Shown here: positions 32,794-41,381 of the stretch, piece after piece
Layout of the letters: every line of letters starts with the position of its first letter
Position numbering within the stretch: the stretch's first letter is position 1
DNA from: Corynebacterium marambiense
Lineage (GTDB): Bacteria > Actinomycetota > Actinomycetes > Mycobacteriales > Mycobacteriaceae
Direction: 5' to 3'
DNA length: 64,000 nt
NCBI RefSeq assembly: GCF_016342275.1
Contig: NZ_JAEIOT010000011.1
Location: forward strand, 62,001 to 126,000
Program-made: the position numbers and the translations under genes
Notes under the pieces: model-generated
The model's database searches: none
The model's input: only the letters and a program-made list of their open reading frames with translations
Told to the model about the DNA's origin: nothing

Positions 32794-33237
32794 ATGACCT
32801 TCAAACCCGATGCGGTCGCCGCGAAGCAGACTGCCGCCGACTGGCGTGAGGCCATCCGCCTGGTCGGTGGGCTCTACGAGCGCGAGGGAATCGCCACCAG
32901 CGAGTACGCCGAAGCGATGATCAACGGTGTCACCGAGTTCGGCCCCTACATGGTGCTCATGCCGGGGCTGGCCATGCCGCACGCGAAGTCCGCTGCAGGC
33001 GTCAAGCGCGCCGGCACCGCCGTCGTCACGCTGTCCACCCCGGTGGAGTTCGGTAGCCCCGCCAACGACCCCGTCGATGTGCTCGTCTCCTTCGCCGCCG
33101 GCGACAAGAAGGGGCACATGGAGATGATCAAGTCACTCGCCAATGTGCTCTCCGACGGTGACCTGATCGACCGCGTCCGCGCCGCGAAGACCGACGAGGA
33201 ACTCGCCGCCATCTTCACCGATCGCGCCGACGACTGA
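32794..33237 (+). CDS. PTS IIA component (mannitol/fructose/ascorbate type)
   Basis: A 147-residue cytoplasmic phosphocarrier. The active histidine lies in GLAMPHAKS (His about 63), followed by the typical PTS_EIIA_2 stretch with SFAAGDKKGHMEM and a C-terminal helix. It receives phosphate from HPr and passes it to the IIB encoded 56 bases downstream. The ATG at 32794 follows GGAGGATGAGG; the frame is open further upstream but without protein character. It is first in an operon IIA-IIB-IIC-SIS. Confidence 0.92.
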   Translation: MTFKPDAVAAKQTAADWREAIRLVGGLYEREGIATSEYAEAMINGVTEFGPYMVLMPGLAMPHAKSAAGVKRAGTAVVTLSTPVEFGSPANDPVDVLVSFAAGDKKGHMEMIKSLANVLSDGDLIDRVRAAKTDEELAAIFTDRADD

Positions 33238-33293
33238 CAGCTTCACCCGCTCCACACCAGACATTTCACGACACCAACAGTAAGGACCCCACA

Positions 33294-33578
33294 ATGATCT
33301 CCATCGCAACCGTCTGCGGCATGGGCCTCGGAACCTCCATGATGCTCGCCAGCCAGATCCGCACCCTCCTCAAGGGCGAGAACATCGAAGCCCAGGTTCA
33401 GGCCATCGACCTCGGCTCCTTCAAGTCCCAGCCCTCCGACATTGTCGTCACCACCAGCGGCATGGCGAGCAACGTGCAGGGAACGAAGTCCATCGTCGTG
33501 CTCATCGACAACCTCATCGACAAGAACGAGGTTCGCACCAAGGTGCTCGACGCCATCAACGAGTTCAACTCCAAGTAA
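33294..33578 (+). CDS. PTS IIB component (ascorbate/galactitol type)
   Basis: A 94-residue small phosphocarrier with the phosphorylatable cysteine at residue 8 in ATVCGMGLGTSMML, the P-loop-like signature of lactose/galactitol/ascorbate IIB proteins. The remainder (DIVVTTSGMA, VVLIDNLIDKNEV) fits the UlaB branch. It lies between IIA and IIC on one transcript and delivers phosphate to the sugar taken up by the downstream membrane component. Confidence 0.9.
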   Translation: MISIATVCGMGLGTSMMLASQIRTLLKGENIEAQVQAIDLGSFKSQPSDIVVTTSGMASNVQGTKSIVVLIDNLIDKNEVRTKVLDAINEFNSK

Positions 33579-33617
33579 TTCCTCCGCCCATTCCACACAG
33601 ATCGGTGCAGAATCATC

Positions 33618-34952
33618 ATGAATCCCGTTCTACTGTTCATCGTTGACCTGATCCAGATCCCGGCCGTCATCGTCGGTGCGATCGCCTTCATCGGACTGAT
33701 GGTCCAGAAGAAGCCCACCGGCGATGTCGTCACCGGAACGGTGAAGACGGCTCTGTCACTGCTGATCATCGGCGGCGGTGCCGGCGTCCTGGTCCAGGGC
33801 CTCACCCCCATCCAGAGCATGTTCGAGATGGCGTTCCCCGCCTCGGGAATCACCACCTTCGTCACCTTCGATGAGGCCGTCGTTTCCGCGGTCCAGACCT
33901 CCGGTGTCGGTACCATCGGTTCCGAAATCGGCCTGACCATGCTGTTCGGTTACATGTTCCACCTGTTCCTGGCGCGTGTGACCCCCTGGCACTACGTCTA
34001 CCTCACGGGCCACATGATCTGGGTCCACGCCGGTGCATTCACCATCCTGATGCACTCCCTCGGCTTCAACCCGTTCCTCACGGTCTTCACCGCGTCGCTC
34101 CTGGTCGGCTTCTACTACACGGTTGCCCCGGCCATCGCGCAGCCCTTCGTCCGCAGGATCACCGGCGGAAACGAGGTCGGTTTCGCACACGGCCAGACCC
34201 TACTGAACGTCCTCTGCGGCTACCTCGGCATGGTCATCGGCAACAAGGAGAAGTCCACCGAGGACACCCAGCTCCCCGAGAAGCTCTCCTTCTTCCGTGA
34301 CGTCGCGGTCTCCACGACCATCGTCATGACGATCGTCTCCCTGCTGTCCGCGACCGCCGCGGTCATCTCCGGTGGCGTCGGCGCCTTCGAAGCAGCGACC
34401 GCTGACGGCGGCATCTCCGACGGCCAGAACTGGATCGTCTTCGCCCTGCTCATGGCGCTGCAGTTCACCGCCGGTATGCTCATCCTCCTCTACGGTGTCC
34501 GCATGCTGATCGGTGAGATCGTCCCCGCCTTCGAGGGCATCTCCCAGAAGGTCATCCCGAACGCCATCCCGGCGCTCGATGTCCCGGTCCTGTTCGCCTT
34601 CGCACCCAACGCCCTGCTCGTCGGTCTGATCTCCGGCCTCATCGGCCAGATCGCCGGTATGGCGCTGTGCGTCGCGCTCGGTTGGCCGGTCCCGATCCCG
34701 TCGATGATCGTCGCCTTCTTCGCCTCCGGTACCGCCGCGATCTTCGCGAACTCCACCGGTGGCCGCACCGCCGCCTGGATCGGTGGCTTCCTCTGGGGCT
34801 TCCTCGGCTGGATCCTCATCTCCTACGCCTTCAACATGCAGGTCTTCGGTGACCTCACCGATTTCGGCGCTGACGGACTCGGCTTCACCGTCCCGGACGC
34901 CATCGTCCCCGCCATCGTCGTGGACGGAATCGGAAAGATCTTCGGAGTCTGA
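33618..34952 (+). CDS. PTS IIC permease of the ascorbate (UlaA/SgaT) family
   Basis: A 444-residue membrane permease with about ten hydrophobic segments. Several stretches resemble UlaA as I remember it: LTGHMIWVHAGA, STTIVMTIVSL after a FFRD, GVRMLIGEIVPAFEGIS and SFAPN-like FAFAPNALLVGLISG. This is the L-ascorbate IIC family, not the mannose or GatC families usually linked to aga or gat genes. None of the ascorbate catabolic genes (UlaG lactonase, UlaD/E/F) is in the window, so the substrate is probably another sugar, perhaps an N-acetylhexosamine. It ends 117 bases before the SIS gene, with two alternative hairpins in between. Confidence 0.88.
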   Translation: MNPVLLFIVDLIQIPAVIVGAIAFIGLMVQKKPTGDVVTGTVKTALSLLIIGGGAGVLVQGLTPIQSMFEMAFPASGITTFVTFDEAVVSAVQTSGVGTIGSEIGLTMLFGYMFHLFLARVTPWHYVYLTGHMIWVHAGAFTILMHSLGFNPFLTVFTASLLVGFYYTVAPAIAQPFVRRITGGNEVGFAHGQTLLNVLCGYLGMVIGNKEKSTEDTQLPEKLSFFRDVAVSTTIVMTIVSLLSATAAVISGGVGAFEAATADGGISDGQNWIVFALLMALQFTAGMLILLYGVRMLIGEIVPAFEGISQKVIPNAIPALDVPVLFAFAPNALLVGLISGLIGQIAGMALCVALGWPVPIPSMIVAFFASGTAAIFANSTGGRTAAWIGGFLWGFLGWILISYAFNMQVFGDLTDFGADGLGFTVPDAIVPAIVVDGIGKIFGV

Positions 34953-34962
34953 TAACCCCCTC

Positions 34963-35004
34963 CGGTGCCCGCGGTATCACCCCGGGCACCGCCCCAGGGC
35001 GGTG
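34963..35004 (+). promoter_or_regulatory. Two mutually exclusive hairpins between IIC and the SIS gene
   Basis: Hairpin 1 pairs CGGTGCCCG (34963-34971) with CGGGCACCG (34983-34991). Hairpin 2 pairs CACCGCCC (34987-34994) with GGGCGGTG (34997-35004). They share 34987-34991, so only one can form. This could set the ratio of permease to SIS protein by attenuation or processing (inference). Confidence 0.45.
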
Positions 35005-35069
35005 TCCGATCCGCCCGCCCACCGTTTCACACCCCCCACGCTCAACCAGAAAGAAGGAAGAGAAACACC

Positions 35070-35819
35070 ATGTCCGACCTGCTCAACACCTACTTCGACG
35101 AAATCACCGCCCTGCTCGCGAAGATCCGCGAGGAAGAGCTCCCCAAGATCGAGGATGCCGCAGACACCATCGCCGACAAGGTCATCGCCGGCGGCCGTAT
35201 CTTCGCCTTCGGTGCCTCCCACTCGTCACTGCCGGTTCAGGACATCGTCTACCGCGCCGGTGGTCTGATGCTCATCAACCCCCTCTACGGCCCGGGTATC
35301 GAGGCGCTGACCACGCGCCCCACCACGCTGGGATCCCAGATGGAGCAGATGCCCGGCTACGGTGAGGTGCTCTTCAACAACTCACCGCTGAAGGAGGGTG
35401 ACGTCCTCATCGACGTCTCCGTCTCCGGCCGCAACGCGGTCCCGGTCGAGCTCGCCCGCTCCGCCAAGGAGAACGGCGTCTTCGTCGTCGCCCTGACCTC
35501 GCAGAAGTACACCTCCGCCGTCGACTCCCGCGTCCCGGACGGCACCAAGCTCCTCGACCACGCTGACGTTGTCCTGGACAACAAGGTCGATCCCGGCGAC
35601 GCCGTGCTCTCCCTCGAGGGCATCCCGCAGAAGTTCACCCCGGCCTCCGGTGTGACCTCCACCGCGATGCTGCACAGCCTCTCCGCCGCGATCATCGAGA
35701 AGCTGCTGGCCAAGGGCTTCTCCGCACCGGTGTTCCTCGCCGCGAACCTCGACGGTGGCGCCGAGTGGAACGCCAAGCACATGGCCGAGAACGCCGACCG
35801 GATCTTCTACCTCAACTAG
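35070..35819 (+). CDS. UPF0309-type SIS-domain protein
   Basis: A 249-residue single SIS-domain protein. FAFGASHSSLPVQDIVYRAGG is typical of the UPF0309/YP-SIS group, followed by DVSVSGRNAVPVELA and VTSTAMLHSLSA. These proteins bind or isomerise phosphosugars but none has a firmly known reaction. As last gene of the PTS operon it probably acts on the imported sugar phosphate, for example as an isomerase or mutarotase (inference). The ATG at 35070 has AGGAAGAGA upstream; the longer open frame from 34965 lies in the hairpin region. A strong terminator follows. Confidence 0.85.
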   Translation: MSDLLNTYFDEITALLAKIREEELPKIEDAADTIADKVIAGGRIFAFGASHSSLPVQDIVYRAGGLMLINPLYGPGIEALTTRPTTLGSQMEQMPGYGEVLFNNSPLKEGDVLIDVSVSGRNAVPVELARSAKENGVFVVALTSQKYTSAVDSRVPDGTKLLDHADVVLDNKVDPGDAVLSLEGIPQKFTPASGVTSTAMLHSLSAAIIEKLLAKGFSAPVFLAANLDGGAEWNAKHMAENADRIFYLN

Positions 35820-35856
35820 CGCGAACCGGCCACGGACGGCCCTCTCCAGGCCCAAA

Positions 35857-35901
35857 CACACCGCCCGCCCCTTTCCCGCTGGAAAGCGGGCGGGCGGTGT
35901 G
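35857..35901 (+). terminator. Terminator of the PTS operon
   Basis: A 14-bp perfect outer stem (35857-35870 with 35888-35901) continues, after a one-base bulge, into a 6-bp inner stem CTTTCC/GGAAAG with a four-base loop. Confidence 0.85.
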
Positions 35902-36013
35902 CGCAGGCGCACAAACTTCCCTGAATTTCCCCGACCGGTACGCCGATTTACAAAAAGGGGTCCGGTCATCCGCTAAGGTGCCCCAACGGCACCGGACCAG
36001 CAAGGAGAACACC

Positions 36014-37486
36014 TTGAAAAAACTCCCGCTGAAAAAAACGATCGCCATTTTGGCTGTCAGCGCCGTGAGCCTTCCGCTCTACGGTTTCGTGGGCTCGAGC
36101 AGCTCCGTCGGCTCGAGCGACATCGACTTCGGCAATCTGTTCAGTTCGTTGAACGGGTTCAGCAGTGCCACCATCAACCCGAACCCCGGTGGTGATGGGG
36201 ACGCCCATCGTGACGGCTGGAAGCTCCAGTACCAGGAGACCTTCGACACCGCCCCGAACCTTGATGCGGTCCCGTGGGTTCAGGATACCTACGGTGACAA
36301 CCGGTGGAACGTCGACGAGTTTGACGACGACGGCATCTATTTCAAGAACATCGGTGGCCCGTGGTTCGACCGGGCACTCAACAGCTTCAAGCTGCTGCGA
36401 AAGAGTGTCCCGATCGGCGAAAAGGGCTGGCTGACTGTCGAAATGGGCACCCGGGACATCAATCCCGACGGCACCAAAGCGACCCCACCCACCCTCGAGG
36501 TCGAGAATGGCGCAGCCAAGATCAACGTCCCGTGGGACGGTGGCCTGATCTTCACGGCAACCGACCCGCTGCCCAGCCAGTACCGCGTCGAGTACGAGCT
36601 CAAGACCCTCGACTTCGGTGGCAAGCGGCCCGGTGGGGAGAACAACGGGTGGGACTACGACGGCAAGACCAACGGCTACGTCCCCGGTGAGTGCAAGACC
36701 AACTTCCCCTGGACCCGCAGGGGTGACTACAGCCAGGGCGAGTCCGAGAAGGTCGACGGCTGCGCGAAGCCCTGGGGCAACGTCACCGCAGAGAACGGCT
36801 ACTACCTGCTGTCCATCATGGACTACGCACACCCCGCGCCGCACAACAACATCTTCATCCACAGCCACCGCAAGGTCGGCATGGACATCTACTCCGTGAA
36901 CGGTGGCTGGGCCAAGGCCTACAAGACCTGCAACCCCGCCACCAAGGAGATCTTCTCCTACCTCGACTCCAACGGCAACGGTGTCAATGAGATCTTCTTC
37001 GACGGTGGTGCCTGGCGCGACAAGGGCTTCGCCTACAACCAGTTCGTCATGCACACCGAGTGCGGCATCCGCGACGGTTCGGAGAAGAACGCGACCATCG
37101 TCTCCGCAGTCGAGCTGCAGCCCGAGCTCATGCCGAACGAAACCTACACGTTCGCGATCGAGCGCACCGCCACCGGCTACGTGCAGGAGATGACCGGTAA
37201 CTTCAAGAATGTCGGGCATCAGACCTACCGCTACGAGCGCCCGTTCGTCAGCGAGGTCAACGGTCGGCCCACGGCGATCTGGCACTACAACCAGACCCCC
37301 GAAGAGTACGACGGCAGCTTCAACGAGACACTGACCTTCGACGAGGGCACATACGGCTCGTTCTCGAAGGACATGTGGCCCAAGGGTTCCGCATATCCGG
37401 ACAACTTCGTCATCGGGATCCCGCACCTGAACTACTACGAAGGCTCCGCCACGGTCGACAACATCCGGCTTTACACGCCGGAGTAG
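36014..37486 (+). CDS. Large secreted protein of unknown function
   Basis: A 490-residue exported protein starting at TTG, with AAGGAG seven bases before it. It has a signal sequence (KKTIAILAVSAVSLPLYGF), a Ser/Gly-rich spacer, then a domain with YQETFDTAPN, YRVEYELKTLDFGG and many aromatic and Asp residues. This suggests an all-beta, concanavalin-like carbohydrate-binding or hydrolase fold. Four cysteines (GECKTN, DGCAKP, KTCNPA, HTECGI) could form two disulfides. I recognise no catalytic signature. Its place beside the sugar PTS suggests it may act on an extracellular glycan that feeds the island (inference), but terminators isolate it on both sides. Confidence 0.75.
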   Translation: MKKLPLKKTIAILAVSAVSLPLYGFVGSSSSVGSSDIDFGNLFSSLNGFSSATINPNPGGDGDAHRDGWKLQYQETFDTAPNLDAVPWVQDTYGDNRWNVDEFDDDGIYFKNIGGPWFDRALNSFKLLRKSVPIGEKGWLTVEMGTRDINPDGTKATPPTLEVENGAAKINVPWDGGLIFTATDPLPSQYRVEYELKTLDFGGKRPGGENNGWDYDGKTNGYVPGECKTNFPWTRRGDYSQGESEKVDGCAKPWGNVTAENGYYLLSIMDYAHPAPHNNIFIHSHRKVGMDIYSVNGGWAKAYKTCNPATKEIFSYLDSNGNGVNEIFFDGGAWRDKGFAYNQFVMHTECGIRDGSEKNATIVSAVELQPELMPNETYTFAIERTATGYVQEMTGNFKNVGHQTYRYERPFVSEVNGRPTAIWHYNQTPEEYDGSFNETLTFDEGTYGSFSKDMWPKGSAYPDNFVIGIPHLNYYEGSATVDNIRLYTPE

Positions 37487-37543
37487 ACCGACAGTGAGCG
37501 GCTCGGTCACCGCAGTCGACGGCTCAGGACGTCACCTGCGGTG

Positions 37544-37572
37544 ACTCCCGATGGTTCGATACCATCGGGAGT
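37544..37572 (+). terminator. First hairpin after the secreted protein gene
   Basis: A perfect 12-bp stem (37544-37555 with 37561-37572) and a 5-base loop, about 60 bases after the stop. Confidence 0.6.
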
Positions 37573-37578
37573 AAAATC

Positions 37579-37628
37579 CGGCGGAACCCGCGTGCCCTGA
37601 CCAAAAGGTCGGCACGCGGGTTCCGCCG
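37579..37628 (+). terminator. Second, longer hairpin
   Basis: A perfect 18-bp stem (37579-37596 with 37611-37628) enclosing a small GACC-AAAA-GGTC hairpin, followed by TTCCCTGTCTC. With the preceding hairpin it forms a tandem terminator, possibly also for the convergent UPF0104 gene. Confidence 0.7.
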
Positions 37629-37924
37629 TTCCCTGTCTCGGCGTCGACCCGCATCGGAGCCTCCCCCGCGTATAGCTTCGGGGACGAATAAGCACGCTCA
37701 CGTGAATCCACCACCGCCGTCCACGCCGAGGTCCGATGAGCCGGTGGCAGCTGTGTTCCACGGCAGACGGTGTGGCGCAGTGCCCGGTGCAGACGGGGGA
37801 CAGCGCAACCGGACAGTCGCCCGGAAAACGACTGGCACGGGGAGCTGCGTGCCCCGGGACACCGGAGAGAAATACCCCGAGCTGCCTTAGACTGGAGCGT
37901 AGTTACCGGAGCTTCCGCGTCGTG
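37629..37924. other. Non-coding spacer
   Basis: About 300 bases between the tandem hairpins and the end of the convergent UPF0104 gene. Frames are open but nothing is recognisable; no repeat or RNA was seen. Confidence 0.4.
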
Positions 37925-39019
37925 TCAGCGGAGTCGGTTGCGGTCGTCCGGGGGCACGACGGCCCCCGCAGCGAGGGATTTCTTATTCACGCCACGTCGG
38001 GTGAAGTAGACGAGGTAGACGAGCCAGCCGATCGCGGTGACGGCGAGGAAGGACACCATGCGATAGACGAAGACCGCGCCAAAGGCGTTGACACCCGTCA
38101 TGCCGACGGCCACGAGAGTCGCGGTCATCGCAGCCTCGACGGGACCCAGACCGCCTGGCGTTGCCTGGACGGTGCCGGCTATCTTCGCGGTCACGTAGGC
38201 GAGCGTCACTCCGGCGATCGTGGTGTGGTCGGGGTCCGCGTAGACGGCGGGGAAGACTCCCGTGATCGCCCAGACACTCGCCCAGAGTGAGACGATGTCG
38301 AAACACCAGTTGAGCAGCGACCAGAGGGCGATGACCGCGAACCTCGGTACCGTCAGCCGGACATCGTGGAGCTGGTGCACGTTGTCGAGGACGTCGTCGA
38401 GCCCTTCATCGCGGTCCCTCCGCCGCAGTCTGTTGAAACGGGGCCACCACCTGCGGACCCACCTCGCGACGTTGCGGGGGTTGTCGGAGGCCCAGTAGAC
38501 GGCCCACGCCAGCAGAGACATGACGGCGAAGGTACCGATCAGCGACAGTAGCGACAGATCTGCTCCGAGGACCACGATCGCGGAAACACCCAGGGCGACG
38601 AGCCACATTGTGGACAGGGCCCCGGAGAGGACGATCTGCCAGGAGCAGACCATGACCCCGGCACCCCAGGAACGCATGGTCTGGTACTGGAGGACGGTCG
38701 CGAATGCCTGGCCGCCGGGGAAGGAAGAAGACCAGGCGTTGGAGGCGAAGGTGAGCGCGTTTGCGTCCCGGCGGCGAACCGGGACCCCACCGGCCCGGAG
38801 CAGCAGGCGGAGGACGGCGGCCATGGACCACAGGGAGGCAAGGGAAGCGAGCAGAGCGAGACCGACTCCCAGGGGTTCAGCCCTCCGGACGGCGGCGAGA
38901 CCCTGGCTGAAGAGGTCCGTGCGGTCCCGGAGGAAGAAGACAGCCAGAGCGACGAAAATCAGCGGAGTGATCCACCTGACCCAGGGGTTGCGGCGGAGCG
39001 CCCTGAACCTCTGGGTCAT
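37925..39019 (-). CDS. UPF0104 / LPG-synthase-type membrane protein
   Basis: A 364-residue polytopic protein with about eight hydrophobic segments. SNAWSSSFPGGQAFATVLQYQTM and ATPGGLGPVEAAMTATL are the hallmark segments of the lysylphosphatidylglycerol-synthase membrane domain (UPF0104), a family that includes flippase-like and polyprenol-lipid-linked proteins. Its ATG overlaps the cmpL1 stop (ATGA, 39016-39019), so it is translationally coupled to a trehalose-monomycolate exporter. A role in envelope lipid traffic is therefore plausible, but no reaction can be assigned. Confidence 0.88.
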   Translation of the reverse strand: MTQRFRALRRNPWVRWITPLIFVALAVFFLRDRTDLFSQGLAAVRRAEPLGVGLALLASLASLWSMAAVLRLLLRAGGVPVRRRDANALTFASNAWSSSFPGGQAFATVLQYQTMRSWGAGVMVCSWQIVLSGALSTMWLVALGVSAIVVLGADLSLLSLIGTFAVMSLLAWAVYWASDNPRNVARWVRRWWPRFNRLRRRDRDEGLDDVLDNVHQLHDVRLTVPRFAVIALWSLLNWCFDIVSLWASVWAITGVFPAVYADPDHTTIAGVTLAYVTAKIAGTVQATPGGLGPVEAAMTATLVAVGMTGVNAFGAVFVYRMVSFLAVTAIGWLVYLVYFTRRGVNKKSLAAGAVVPPDDRNRLR

Positions 39020-41334
39020 CTTTCGGTTCCCCGATCCAGCTGGGGGCGGTCGTCGTCAGCTTGCAGGCGGGCGAGGAGCTCGGGGAAGGGAATGAGGGCG
39101 TCGTCCTCGCGGATGGTCCGACCGTGGCGTGCGGCTTCACTGTCGTCGATGACGACCGCGTGAGTGACGGGGATTTCTCCGGGCTCGGGCACAGAAGTCG
39201 GAACCTCCGAACCGTGCCCGAGCCGGGCCGCGGCCTTCTTGATGAACAGCGGTGCCCACCAGTTGTCCTCGCGGAGAAGGTGCATGACGGCGGGCACGAG
39301 GAGCATGCGGATGATGGTTGCGTCGAGAATCAGCGCGGCGATCATGCCGAATGCGATGTACTTCATCATGACGATCTCGGAGAACCCGAAGGCACCGCAG
39401 ACGACGATCATGATGACGGCGGCGGCGGTGATGATGGATCCGGTGTGCGCCGTGCCGTAGCGGATCGCCTGGTCCGTGGTGGCGCCCCGTTCCCGGGACT
39501 CGACCATCCGAGAGACGAGGAACACCTCGTAGTCCGTGGATAGTCCGTAGATGATCGCCATGATGAGCACGAGGACTGGGCTCATGAGCGGCCCGGCGGA
39601 GTACCCGAGGAACGACGATCCGAGGCCGTCGACGAACATGGCGGTGAGGATACCGAGGGTTGCCCCCATCCCGAGGATGGTCATGATCACGGCCTTGGCA
39701 GGCAGGATCAGGGAACCGAAGGTCAGCGCCATGAGGATGAACGTGGCGATGACCACGTAGAGCGCCATCCACGGCAGTTTCTTGAAGAGCGCCTCGATGG
39801 ACTCCACTTCGAGGGCGGGTGTGCCACCGATGTAGACGTCGACGCCCTCGGGGACGTTGATCTCCCGGAGCTTCTCGACGACCGACTCATTGAATGTTCG
39901 GTCGGTGATTCCGGCTGCGAGGATGGTGGTGCCGTTCTCGGTGGGGGAACTGGGGCTGAATCGTCCGGTCAGCCCGGGTACGGCGTTGGCCTGCTGGTAG
40001 ACCTGAACGAGCTGATCGTTGGTGGCGCCAGTGACCACGAGTTTGATGGGTTCCGTGCGGAAGGCCGGAAAGGTCGAGTCGAATTCGGCCTGGGCCTGTC
40101 GGACATCGTTGGCCGGGGGGAGGTAGGTCTCGTTGATCCCACCGAACTTGACTCCGGCCAACGGCAGGGTGAGCAGGAGGAGCCCGGTGACGATCGCGAG
40201 TGTGACGATTTTCGAGTGCCGCATCGCCCAGGCGGGGACGCGGCCCCAGAAACTCTGGGTCACATCCTCCCCCGCGTGCGAGGTATTCCGGATCGAGAAC
40301 CTGTCCACACGACGCCCGAGGAGGCCGAAGATGCTGGGCAGCACCGTGATGGAGAGGAGTGCCGCCAGACCCACGGCGCTGATCGCACCGTACGCCACGG
40401 ACTTGAGGAACGCCTGGGGGAAGATGAGCAGGCCGGACAACGCGACGGCCACCATGCCCGCGGAGAAAACCACGGTCTTGCCGGCCGTCGCCGTTGTCGT
40501 CGCCACGGCGTCGGGGATGTCGGCCCCGCGGTCCAGTTCCTCCCGGAACCGGGACACCATGAACAGCCCGTAGTCGATCGCGAGCCCCAGCCCCAGCAAC
40601 GTGACCACCGACTGGGCGAACACGTTGACCTGGGTGAAACCTGCGAGGATCGAGAGGATACCGAGTGATCCCAGGATCGACAGGACACCGACGATCAGTG
40701 GCATGGTGGCCGCGATGATCGAACCGAAGACAATGATGAGTAGGAGTGCCACCGCGGGGAGGGCGTAGACCTCGGCTCGGGAGACATCGCCTGCCATGCC
40801 CTCGTCGAGGGCATCCGCCACGGCGGTCGATCCGGCGACGGATACCTCGAATCCATCTGGGAGCCCGTCCGGGAGCAGGTCATCCTCGACCGCCCGGAAA
40901 TCCTTCAGGGTCTGTTCGCCATCGCCCTTCAGGCCAATCGCCGCGAACGCCGTTCGGTGGTCGTCCGTGACCAGCTGCCGGTTCCGGGTGGCGTCGAAGT
41001 AACCGGTGACGTGACTGATCTCGTCAGGGTGCTCGGCCCGGAGGCGTTCGAGATGCCGGGAGATCGCGGTGAACGCGACCGAATCATCGACGGTGGCACC
41101 TTCGGGGGCGTTCACCAGGAGAATGATGTCGCCGTTGTTGTTCCGACCGAACGTCTCGAGCTCGATGGCGGCGGCGCGGGAGGACGAGGAACCGGGATCG
41201 TCCCAGCCCTCCTGACTCATCCGGTCGTCGAGGCGTAGACCGAACAAGACGTAAAGCGCACAGATCGCGGTGAGTACCACCAGCGGGACGATGCGGCGGT
41301 AGCGGTAGGCGAGTCGTCCCCAGGTTGTGAACAC
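39016..41334 (-). CDS. cmpL1: MMPL-family transporter CmpL1 (trehalose monomycolate export)
   Basis: A 772-residue RND/MMPL transporter with 12 predicted transmembrane helices and two large periplasmic domains. The proton-relay Asp-Tyr pairs are visible in LAIDYGLFMVSRF (TM4) and LSTDYEVFLVSRM (TM10). It lies in the same neighbourhood as C. glutamicum cmpL1, next to pks13-accD4 and pck, and MmpL3-type members export trehalose monomycolate to the periplasm. The GTG start is preceded by AAGGAG. The corynebacterial genome usually has several paralogues, so the exact number is based on position. Confidence 0.9.
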   Translation of the reverse strand: MFTTWGRLAYRYRRIVPLVVLTAICALYVLFGLRLDDRMSQEGWDDPGSSSSRAAAIELETFGRNNNGDIILLVNAPEGATVDDSVAFTAISRHLERLRAEHPDEISHVTGYFDATRNRQLVTDDHRTAFAAIGLKGDGEQTLKDFRAVEDDLLPDGLPDGFEVSVAGSTAVADALDEGMAGDVSRAEVYALPAVALLLIIVFGSIIAATMPLIVGVLSILGSLGILSILAGFTQVNVFAQSVVTLLGLGLAIDYGLFMVSRFREELDRGADIPDAVATTTATAGKTVVFSAGMVAVALSGLLIFPQAFLKSVAYGAISAVGLAALLSITVLPSIFGLLGRRVDRFSIRNTSHAGEDVTQSFWGRVPAWAMRHSKIVTLAIVTGLLLLTLPLAGVKFGGINETYLPPANDVRQAQAEFDSTFPAFRTEPIKLVVTGATNDQLVQVYQQANAVPGLTGRFSPSSPTENGTTILAAGITDRTFNESVVEKLREINVPEGVDVYIGGTPALEVESIEALFKKLPWMALYVVIATFILMALTFGSLILPAKAVIMTILGMGATLGILTAMFVDGLGSSFLGYSAGPLMSPVLVLIMAIIYGLSTDYEVFLVSRMVESRERGATTDQAIRYGTAHTGSIITAAAVIMIVVCGAFGFSEIVMMKYIAFGMIAALILDATIIRMLLVPAVMHLLREDNWWAPLFIKKAAARLGHGSEVPTSVPEPGEIPVTHAVVIDDSEAARHGRTIREDDALIPFPELLARLQADDDRPQLDRGTER

Positions 41335-41381
41335 GGTGGTGTCGACTCCTTATCTTCGGTCTCGGGGATGGAACGGTCAGG

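Noticed and set aside
32794..35819. Calling the PTS an L-ascorbate utilisation operon
   Set aside because: Only the transporter resembles Ula proteins. None of the downstream ascorbate enzymes is present, and the linked genes are of amino-sugar type.
35966..37510. 514-codon open frame on the minus strand
   Set aside because: Antisense to the secreted protein, which has a signal peptide, ribosome site and terminator; the antisense reading has none.
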